Positions 57,098-64,000 of a stretch of DNA of 64,000 nucleotides are shown here, piece by piece. The notes beneath the pieces were generated by a model. The model ran no database searches and had not been told where the DNA came from. It saw only the letters and a list, made by a program, of their open reading frames with translations. Positions within the stretch are counted from its first letter, which is position 1, and the number at the start of each line of letters is the position of its first letter. Made by a program: the position numbers and the translations under genes. The DNA comes from Thiomargarita sp. (GTDB lineage Bacteria; Pseudomonadota; Gammaproteobacteria; Beggiatoales; Beggiatoaceae). The DNA lies in assembly GCA_020721005.1 (NCBI GenBank), contig DYNP01000016.1:1-64000 (forward strand), read 5' to 3'.

Positions 57098-57189
57098 AGG
57101 CAAAAGGAGAGGCACTTTTATATACTGTAAAAGGACTGATATCACTTTACAGAAAAATACAGTTTTTTGAACAGTAATCAAGGGTTGCC

Positions 57190-58641
57190 CTACACTTGAT
57201 AAGTCGTGGAAGTCACTTTCCCCCCCTGACCAGTCCAATCTGTATGGAAAAATTCCCCAACGGGCCGATCAATTCTCTCATAAGTGTGAGCCCCAAAATA
57301 GTCCCGTTGTGCCTGTAACAAATTGGCTGGCAATTGTTGACTGCGATACCCATCGTAAAAGGCCAATGCTGAGGAAAAAGCAGGCATGGGAATACCCATT
57401 TTTATCGCTAAAATCATTGTCTTACGCCAACCTAGCAGGGCTTTCCGAATCTCAGCGGCAAAAAATTCATCCAATAACAAATTTTCCAATTGAGAATTTT
57501 GACTGAAAGCTTGTTTAATTTTACCCAAAAATTGGCTGCGAATGATACAACCTCCGCGCCACATGAGGGCAATTTCTCCATAATTCAATTGCCAATGATA
57601 TTCCCGAGCAGCCTGACGCAATAACATATAACCTTGAGTGTAGGATATGATCTTGGAGGCATACAAAGCATCCTGGATATCTTTAACCAAACTGGGAATT
57701 TCCTGTTCAGTGGGGAATACACTGGGAGGCTCTTCAAAATAGGAAGCTGCTTTAAGGCGCTCATCTTTAAGAGCCGATAGGGAACGTGCAAACACTGCCT
57801 CTGTAATTAAAGTCAAAGGCACCCCCACTTCCAAAGCTTCGATTCCAGTCCATTTGCCAGTGCCTTTTTGACCTGCAGAATCTCGTATCTTATCAATCAA
57901 TGGTTGACCATCTGAATCTCGGAATTTTATAATTTTACCAGTTATTTCAATTAGATAAGATTCTAAAACTCCCTGATTCCATTCGGCAAACACTTCATGC
58001 AATTCAGCCACGGATAAGCCCAATCCTCTTCGCAGCAACTGGTAAGCTTCAGCAATTAATTGCATGTCTCCATATTCAATGCCATTGTGCACCATTTTGA
58101 CATAGTGGCCTGCCCCGGCTTCCCCAACCCACTGACAACACGGTTCTCCTTCGACCTTGGCCGCAATGGCTTGTAAGATAGGCTTAACTTGTCCCCAAGC
58201 TGCTGGATTGCCCCCCGGCATGATGGAAGGACCAAAACGAGCCCCTTCCTCCCCTCCGGAAATTCCTGTACCCACATATAAAATACCTTTTTCAGTTAAA
58301 AATTGGGTTCTGCGATTGGTATCCAGGTAATGGGAATTACCACCGTCTATGAGAATATCTCCGGGCTCTAGCTGAAGCAGTAATTGTTCAATGAATTGAT
58401 CAACCACGGTCCCAGCCTTGACCATCAGTATGATTTTACGCGGTTTTTTCAAATGGGCCACCAATTCTTCAATGGAATGAGCCCCCATAACTAAAGTATT
58501 TTTGGCAGGTCCCTGCAAAAATTCAGTGGTCTTTGCCGAGGTACGATTGTAAACGATGACCCGAAAACCATGGTCATTAAGGTTGAGGACAAGGTTTTGT
58601 CCCATGACAGCAAGTCCAATCAGTGCAATGTCAGCAGTCAT
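57190..58641 (-). CDS. gnd: 6-phosphogluconate dehydrogenase, decarboxylating
   Basis: 483 residues. Oxidises 6-phosphogluconate to ribulose-5-phosphate and CO2 with NADP in the pentose phosphate pathway. DIALIGLAVMGQNLVLN gives the Rossmann start, ISGGEEGARFGPSIMPGG and KMVHNGIEYGDM carry substrate residues, and GQKGTGKWT is the C-terminal family signature. AGGATAACCAAT precedes the ATG at 58639-58641; the frame is open 22 codons further into the space after moaB. Confidence 0.96.
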   Translation of the reverse strand: MTADIALIGLAVMGQNLVLNLNDHGFRVIVYNRTSAKTTEFLQGPAKNTLVMGAHSIEELVAHLKKPRKIILMVKAGTVVDQFIEQLLLQLEPGDILIDGGNSHYLDTNRRTQFLTEKGILYVGTGISGGEEGARFGPSIMPGGNPAAWGQVKPILQAIAAKVEGEPCCQWVGEAGAGHYVKMVHNGIEYGDMQLIAEAYQLLRRGLGLSVAELHEVFAEWNQGVLESYLIEITGKIIKFRDSDGQPLIDKIRDSAGQKGTGKWTGIEALEVGVPLTLITEAVFARSLSALKDERLKAASYFEEPPSVFPTEQEIPSLVKDIQDALYASKIISYTQGYMLLRQAAREYHWQLNYGEIALMWRGGCIIRSQFLGKIKQAFSQNSQLENLLLDEFFAAEIRKALLGWRKTMILAIKMGIPMPAFSSALAFYDGYRSQQLPANLLQAQRDYFGAHTYERIDRPVGEFFHTDWTGQGGKVTSTTYQV

Positions 58642-58706
58642 ATTGGTTATCCTATTTGGGTGTTCTGGAGGGGAAGAATGAGTTGAGGATAACTGATTGA
58701 AAATCA

Positions 58707-59228
58707 TCAGGTCTCTAGTAATCTAGGCATGAGTTCTACAAAATTACAGGGACGAGTACGATAATCCAATTGGGGTTGTAAAATATGGTCCCAAGCGGTC
58801 TTGCAAGCGCCTGAGGAGCCCGGTAGGCAGAAGATGTAGGTGCCGTTCGCAACACCTGCCAATGTACGTGATTGTAGAGTTGAAGTTTTGATTTCTGAGT
58901 AGGAAATGGAGCGAAACAGTTCCCCAAAACCAGCCAATTCTTTGTCCAAGAGCACTTGAATGGCTTCTGGAGTGCCATCTCGGCCAGTGACGCCAGTGCC
59001 ACCGGTGGTGATGATGGCATTGATTTGAGGGTCGGCGATCCATTGGGACACTTGGGCTCGAATTTGGTAAATGTCATCTGGCACGATATTTTTGGCAGCT
59101 AACTGATGGCCAACTTGGGACAGTCGGTCTACCAACAGACGCCCAGAGGTATCATTCTCTTCGGTTCGGGTGTCAGAAACAGTGAGAATGGCGATGTTAA
59201 GGGGAATAAATTGACGAGAGTCAGACAT
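58707..59228 (-). CDS. moaB: molybdenum cofactor biosynthesis protein MoaB
   Basis: 173 residues. MogA/MoaB fold that binds molybdopterin; AILTVSDTRTEENDTSG, INAIITTGGTGVTGRDGTPEA and FCLPGSSGACKTAWDHIL are diagnostic. In many bacteria MoaB is inactive in adenylylation and its role is unclear. It is 65 bases upstream of gnd in the same direction. No other molybdopterin genes are here. Confidence 0.94.
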   Translation of the reverse strand: MSDSRQFIPLNIAILTVSDTRTEENDTSGRLLVDRLSQVGHQLAAKNIVPDDIYQIRAQVSQWIADPQINAIITTGGTGVTGRDGTPEAIQVLLDKELAGFGELFRSISYSEIKTSTLQSRTLAGVANGTYIFCLPGSSGACKTAWDHILQPQLDYRTRPCNFVELMPRLLET

Positions 59229-59372
59229 GTTATGAGCCTTTGGGTGTTTTTTTCGATGGGGAATTCAAACCGGATTTTAAGGTGGTTAAATTTTTTAGGA
59301 CAAGAGTTTTGTTAATATAAACAGTAAATCATTTTTTATAATTTCAAATCATAGTCTCAAATTAAATTGGGA

Positions 59373-61400
59373 TTAAGGCATTTTGTTCAGCATTTTTCTG
59401 CGTTTGTTAAGGGTGTTTTTTCGAAGTAAAGTGCGAATTTCTGACAACAATTTGTCTTTTTGATAGGCGCCTTTTTGAAAGATATTTTGCACGTAATGGT
59501 TAAGTTTGTCTCTATCCTCATGGGTGATGTCTTTGGCCGTGAGTACAACGATGGGAATGGTGCGCCAAACTTCGTGCTCATGAAGATGGGTTGCGAATTC
59601 AAAGCCATCCATTTCTGGCATCATAAGGTCCAATAGAATGAGATCGGGTTGAAATTGAGTCAGTTTTTCGAGAGCGATGCGACCATTTTCGGCAGTAACC
59701 ACTTCACATCCCGCCTTTTTGAGCACGGTAACCATCATTTGGCGCGTGGTCGGCTCATCTTCAACTAACATGATTTGGGGCACTTGGGAATGGATATGAT
59801 ATTTATTCAAAACAGTGTTCAATTGTTCCCGATTAACCGGTTTGATCAGATAGTCAGCTGCCCCCAAGGAATAGCCCAGTTGTTTTTCTTCAACCATGGT
59901 GACCATGATGATGGGAATTTCAGCAAGTTCGGGGTCTGTTTTTAGGGCAGAAAGTACCATCCAACCGTCCATCCCGGGCATCATGACATCCAGGGTGATG
60001 GCGTCGGGTCGTAATTTGCGAGCCAGTCTCAATCCTTCATCTCCACCGGAGGCCACTGCCACTTGATAGCCCAATTTGCTCAAGTGGTTGTGGAAAAGTT
60101 CTCGAACGGCTGGATCATCATCGATGACTAAAATAATACCTTGAGCAACTGTTTCTTTTTCAAGTTCTTGAATGTCGCTACTTTTAGCTGAATTGACTTT
60201 CTGGGTTGGGGTTACCTGGGTTGGGATATGAAAGGTGAAAGAACTGCCGTAGCCGAACTGACTACTGACTTGGATGTGGCCTCCCATCATTTCGATAAAA
60301 CGTTTGGTGATAACCAGTCCCAAACCGGTTCCGCCATATTTTCTTGTGGTTGATGCGTCAGCTTGGGTGAACGCTTGAAAGAGTTTGTCAACTTGATCTT
60401 GGGTCATGCCAATTCCGGTGTCAGTGATTTGAAATTGAATGGTTTCCGGTTGGAGTGATTGGGAATTGCGGATGACTTGGAATTGGATAGTGCCGTGTTC
60501 GGTAAATTTAGAGGCATTGCTCAATAAGTTAAGTAGGCATTGCCGAAGTTTGGTGAGGTCAGCGTGAATGGGACCGAGGTTGGGAGGATAGTGGGTGGTA
60601 AGGGTATTATTTTGTCTGTCTATGAGGGGCTGAACGGTGGTGAGAACTTCTTTTAGCATGTCATTGAGGTCAAAAGTTTCGGTGTAGAGTTCCATTTTGC
60701 CGGCTTCAATTTTGGAAATATCGAGTACATCATTGATGAGACCGAGTAGATGTTTGCCTGCGGCGTGAATTTTTCTGAGGTCGGCAGCAAAATTGTCTTG
60801 TCCGATGTCCTCAGCATCCTCTTGAAGCATTTCACTGTAGCCAATTATAGCATTCAAAGGGGTGCGCAACTCGTGACTCATGTTGGCGATGAATTGGTTT
60901 TTGGTGCGATTGGCAGTTTCCGCCAATTCCTTGGCTTGGAGTAATTCTTGACTGTGTTGTTCTAATTCATTGGCGTAATCAAGGAGTTGATTCTCTCTCT
61001 CGGAAAGAGTGCTGGCCATGGCTTTAAAGGCGATGGCAAGTTGTCCCAATTCGTCTTTGCGTTGATCATCGAGTTGAATATTGAAATTATTGTCCCCAAC
61101 CCGCCTCATAGCGATGAGGAATTGGGTGAGTGGTTTGGTGATGTGTCGGTGCATGACGATGTAGAGAATTCCCAAGGTAATGCTGAGGGCGCCGAAACTG
61201 GCAGCGATAATCAATTGGGCAATGAGCCCAGCCGGGCGGCTCAGATGGGGTTCTGAAACGGTGATGATCTGGTGGACGAGTAGGTAATATCCGAGTACGG
61301 CAATACTCACAATGACCAAGCTGGTCCACCCGGCGACCTTTAGCAGGGTAATATAGGTTAGGGAATCCTGGGTTTTGAGGGTGTGGAGTTGTTTTAGCAT
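59373..61400 (-). CDS. membrane hybrid histidine kinase with two receivers
   Basis: 675 residues. Two transmembrane helices (about 22-45 and 58-82) with almost no periplasmic loop, then HAMP (about 85-140), a short coiled coil, HisKA with His in [14 protein letters not shown] (about 173), HATPase with [15 protein letters not shown] and [10 protein letters not shown], and two receiver domains with [11 protein letters not shown] (about 470) and [11 protein letters not shown] (about 593). The tiny periplasmic part suggests sensing in the membrane or by a partner. It is 11 bases downstream of the RNB gene. Confidence 0.93.
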   Translation of the reverse strand: MLKQLHTLKTQDSLTYITLLKVAGWTSLVIVSIAVLGYYLLVHQIITVSEPHLSRPAGLIAQLIIAASFGALSITLGILYIVMHRHITKPLTQFLIAMRRVGDNNFNIQLDDQRKDELGQLAIAFKAMASTLSERENQLLDYANELEQHSQELLQAKELAETANRTKNQFIANMSHELRTPLNAIIGYSEMLQEDAEDIGQDNFAADLRKIHAAGKHLLGLINDVLDISKIEAGKMELYTETFDLNDMLKEVLTTVQPLIDRQNNTLTTHYPPNLGPIHADLTKLRQCLLNLLSNASKFTEHGTIQFQVIRNSQSLQPETIQFQITDTGIGMTQDQVDKLFQAFTQADASTTRKYGGTGLGLVITKRFIEMMGGHIQVSSQFGYGSSFTFHIPTQVTPTQKVNSAKSSDIQELEKETVAQGIILVIDDDPAVRELFHNHLSKLGYQVAVASGGDEGLRLARKLRPDAITLDVMMPGMDGWMVLSALKTDPELAEIPIIMVTMVEEKQLGYSLGAADYLIKPVNREQLNTVLNKYHIHSQVPQIMLVEDEPTTRQMMVTVLKKAGCEVVTAENGRIALEKLTQFQPDLILLDLMMPEMDGFEFATHLHEHEVWRTIPIVVLTAKDITHEDRDKLNHYVQNIFQKGAYQKDKLLSEIRTLLRKNTLNKRRKMLNKMP

Positions 61401-61411
61401 GAGGCTGGTCT

Positions 61412-63454
61412 TTAAGGACTGAGTACTTTGAGACGAATGTAGCTGGTTTTGATCCGAATTTTGTCAATAACAGCGAGGGTGGTTTTGCCAACTTGGATGC
61501 CTTGATTGTTTTGAGCACCTGGATTACTTTGGGGGGCGATCAAGAGGGCTTCAACACACCAGGGTTGAATTTCCACTCGATAGCCGCTTTTAACTGGTTC
61601 TATGGGTATGACTTCTAGGGGTTGGTTGGCCGTGGCCCATTGATATTTTAAATGATGGGCAAACCAGCGTTTTTTGGATTCGTTCTCAATCGCCCTGGCC
61701 TCACGGGCAGTGCGTTCAACGGTGGCTAATACTTTGAATAATTCTTCTTGGTTGTAGGGACAGGGTTGTCCCAACAGGTGTGCGAGTAGTTGGCGTTGGA
61801 TAACGAGGTCGGCAAATCGGCGCAAAGGGGATGTGAGTTGGGTATAAACGGTGAGTCCAAGTCCACTGTGGTTACTGGGCTGTAAGGAGAGACTGGAAGC
61901 TCGCAGCAGTTTGCGGATTTTTTGGAATCCCAAGGGGTCTGTGATGAGTTCGGGGGTAATAGGCTCTAAAGGAGGATCTTGAATGCGATAGATGATGGGA
62001 ACTTGATGGATTTGGGCATAATGAGCGGCGATGTAATTTCCTAAAATCATCATTTCTGCAACGAGTAGGCGACTTTGGGAATCTTTATTAATCAGGGTGA
62101 GTTTGGTCTGCCCCTGTTGCACGGTAATTTTAAATTCTGGACGTTGGAGATTGAAAGCTCCTGCCGCGGCTCGTCTGCTTTGCAGTTGTTGGGCACAGCG
62201 ATAAAGGTCTTGAAGAGCCTGGGCAGTGGAATCGTGCCCTTGAGCGATGAGTTCATCAGCCTGGCTGTAATGAATTCGTTGGGCAACACGGATGGCTTCT
62301 CGACTGATTTGACTGCGGATCAAATCTCCATGGTCATTTACCCAGGCTCGAATGACGATGGAGGGACGAATTTGTTGAGCACTGAGACTGACTCGTTCAC
62401 AAGAAATCGATTCAGGCAGCATGAGCACGGTTTGAGTGGGGAGGTAAACGGTGGTCCCCCTCCGCATAGCTTCTTTGTCTAATGGGTCTCCTCGATGAAT
62501 GAGGGAAGCTGGGTCGGCAATGGCAATGGTGAGACACCAAAGAAGTTCTTGTCGTTCAATGGCTAAGGCATCGTCGACTTCTCGGGTCTCTTCATCGTCA
62601 ATGCTGAACAGTAATTCGGTAATACTTTGAGTTTCAGCAGGTAACCAAGGGGGAATGAGTTGAGCGGCGTCGAGAACTGGAGTGGAAAATTCGGGTTTTA
62701 ATCCGGCGATTACAAGGTCTCGATCTGTGTCGGGGGGAAGACGTCCCAGTTTTAGGAGGACTTCAAATGCCAATTCGCGGGGGGTGATTTTCAGGGAAGT
62801 GGCGGAACGAGTGAGGAGTTCTTCTAACCATTTGTCGGTATCACCCCGCAATAACCAGGCTTCTAAGCGTTGAATGAAGGGGACGATCTCCTCTTTTATG
62901 GGCCATTGAGGACTGTTATCCTGATCCTCAACGAGAGAGGGCAACGGCAGTTTTTGCCACCATTCAGTGGTCAGAGTATATTCTTGGGCTTTGGCATGTT
63001 CTTTCTTGCGTTGATTTTTCAGTTCTTGAACCTGTTCCACCGTACGAGGTTCCCAGGTTTTGCCGCGTCGTTTGAAATGAGTACGGTCCTTAGCCAGTGC
63101 TTTCCATAGAGCCAGTAGGTGTTCTGGGGTAATTTCTCCACCAAAATAGAGGTCAGCTAAGTCATCCATTTCGGAAACATTGAGTTCTAAAGCACTCTCC
63201 CAGAGCAATGAGATGTCGATTTTTTCATGTAGAGTTTGAACAATGGTTTGGAGTTCGGCGAGTTTGAGGGGCCAGTCTTGGAGGTGTCGCGCATGCTGGT
63301 TGTGTTGCCATAAGAGCTTGTCTTCAGACAGTTTAATGTCACGATTTTTCTCGTTTAGGGCTTGAATTTTATGTTTGGCTCGTTTGCTAATGCAGATGAG
63401 AGTGGCTTCGTCTTCTTCTTGCGCGGTCCAGATTTGGCCTTCAAATTCGGTCAC
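61412..63454 (-). CDS. RNB-domain ribonuclease (RNase II family)
   Basis: 680 residues. The catalytic RNB domain (about 270-560) shows [18 protein letters not shown] with the metal-binding aspartates, [17 protein letters not shown] and [24 protein letters not shown]. An unusual 250-residue N-terminal region, largely helical, precedes it, and a short S1-like end follows. It degrades RNA 3' to 5'. The start is probably GTG at 63452-63454, with AAGGAAACCCC upstream; an ATG at 63514 in the same frame has no ribosome-binding site. Confidence 0.88.
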   Translation of the reverse strand: MTEFEGQIWTAQEEDEATLICISKRAKHKIQALNEKNRDIKLSEDKLLWQHNQHARHLQDWPLKLAELQTIVQTLHEKIDISLLWESALELNVSEMDDLADLYFGGEITPEHLLALWKALAKDRTHFKRRGKTWEPRTVEQVQELKNQRKKEHAKAQEYTLTTEWWQKLPLPSLVEDQDNSPQWPIKEEIVPFIQRLEAWLLRGDTDKWLEELLTRSATSLKITPRELAFEVLLKLGRLPPDTDRDLVIAGLKPEFSTPVLDAAQLIPPWLPAETQSITELLFSIDDEETREVDDALAIERQELLWCLTIAIADPASLIHRGDPLDKEAMRRGTTVYLPTQTVLMLPESISCERVSLSAQQIRPSIVIRAWVNDHGDLIRSQISREAIRVAQRIHYSQADELIAQGHDSTAQALQDLYRCAQQLQSRRAAAGAFNLQRPEFKITVQQGQTKLTLINKDSQSRLLVAEMMILGNYIAAHYAQIHQVPIIYRIQDPPLEPITPELITDPLGFQKIRKLLRASSLSLQPSNHSGLGLTVYTQLTSPLRRFADLVIQRQLLAHLLGQPCPYNQEELFKVLATVERTAREARAIENESKKRWFAHHLKYQWATANQPLEVIPIEPVKSGYRVEIQPWCVEALLIAPQSNPGAQNNQGIQVGKTTLAVIDKIRIKTSYIRLKVLSP

Positions 63455-64000
63455 GGGGTTTCCTTTTGAATGGGTGAAAGGGGGGAGTTGGGTTAGCGTG
63501 GTGTAACTCAACATTTTGCAATTTTTGTTGGGTTATGGCGCAAACAATGCGCTTAACTCAATTTGTCAATTTTGGTAAGGAGGGGTTAGAACTGCCTCCT
63601 ACTACTTTTTTAGAGGAGAGTAGTTCGATGGGTTGCCCTTCCTTGGTAAAGGAGATCGATGGGCTTCCCGTGGGTCAATCCATCCTACCGTATATAGGTG
63701 ATTTTGGTGGTCTGAATCAGAATTTACAGGGTTAACAGAATACTCCAGATCTATTCTGAAAATTCTATAATTCTGTGAATTCTGGTTTAGAGATGAATAT
63801 CCCTCCTTGATAAGGAGGGTTAGGGGTGGTTAATTAGCAACCTGTGAACCACCCCCTGCCCCTCCTTGATAAGGAGGGGAGATTAATGGATTGCCCCTCC
63901 TTGATAAGGAAGGGAGATTAATGGATCGCCCTTCCTTGATAAGGAGAGAGATTAATGGATTGCCCCTCTTTTATTAGGAAGATTGATGGGCTTTCTGTTG
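63455..64000. other. intergenic repeat region at right edge
   Basis: No gene supported. It has a GGGTTATGGCGC...GCGCTTAACTCAA imperfect palindrome (about 63529-63562), scattered GATGGGCTTCC / GATGGGTTGCC motifs and the tandem array listed separately. Confidence 0.6.
63859..63990. repeat. 35-bp tandem repeat, three copies plus degenerate fourth
   Basis: Units at 63859-63893, 63894-63928 and 63929-63962 read CCCCTCCTTGATAAGGAGGG then AGATTAATGGATTG. Each begins with a palindrome CCTCCTTGATAAGGAGG. A single extra copy of the palindrome is at about 63809-63827, and a relative is near 29670. Confidence 0.9.

Overview
The window reads as a chromosomal segment of a gammaproteobacterium. Characteristic gene sets are divergent rsmI / lpoA-yraN-recJ, aroK-aroB followed by a dGTPase relative, a ubiE..ubiJ-ubiB cluster, coq7-type ubiquinone hydroxylation, rimI next to a family-4-type uracil-DNA glycosylase, and gnd-moaB. 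The many dispersed palindromic and tandem repeats built on GGAGTGGAGGCTTTAGCCGG, together with hybrid sensor kinases and accessory secreted proteins, remind me of large-genome filamentous sulfur bacteria (Thiotrichales/Beggiatoaceae). That placement is inference from style, not from a marker gene. No rRNA, tRNA or CRISPR array was recognised.

Layout. 0-3.4 kb: a secreted LamG-domain protein, bracketed by 24-bp inverted repeats and 18-bp tandem arrays. 3.4-14 kb: housekeeping (dGTPase-like, aroB, aroK, a small Roadblock-like protein, DUF3050, recJ, yraN, lpoA, rsmI, pheA). 14-22.5 kb: a PhoX phosphatase behind a Pho-box-like site, a hybrid kinase, an acetyltransferase, a RecQ-phosphoribosyltransferase fusion, a lipoprotein and coq7. 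22.6-30.5 kb: a membrane-anchored STAND-like ATPase coupled to a second ATPase, a secreted protein of unknown function, an RnfD/NqrB-like membrane protein with a DUF2330 partner, and a small exported protein behind an FNR-type promoter. 30.5-39.5 kb: rhodanese, ubiB, ubiJ, RDD protein, ubiE, a six-repeat tectonin, cysM, rimI, uracil-DNA glycosylase, leuA.

39.5-57.1 kb is the accessory island and the most interesting part. Both edges carry copies of the same sequence (39515-39900 and about 56313-57090, the second interrupted by a 395-bp MITE). Inside are remnants of an ATPase and a TOPRIM-like protein, a RelE/HigB-type toxin whose antitoxin has lost its DNA-binding part, and a two-gene operon. 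That operon is a 3867-residue nonribosomal peptide synthetase (C-A-T-C-A-T-E-C-A-T-TE) translationally coupled to a P1B-type ATPase in which the metal-binding CPC motif is Ala-Pro-Ala. Reading the ten-residue codes by eye gives Thr, Ser (epimerised to D-Ser) and Gly, so the predicted product is an N-capped Thr-D-Ser-Gly unit released by a thioesterase.

57.2-64 kb: gnd, moaB, a membrane hybrid histidine kinase, an RNB-domain ribonuclease, then repeats. Several starts are placed downstream of the longest open frame because a ribosome-binding site or the context favours them; each entry says so. All specificity, regulatory and island calls come from reading the sequence and were not computed.
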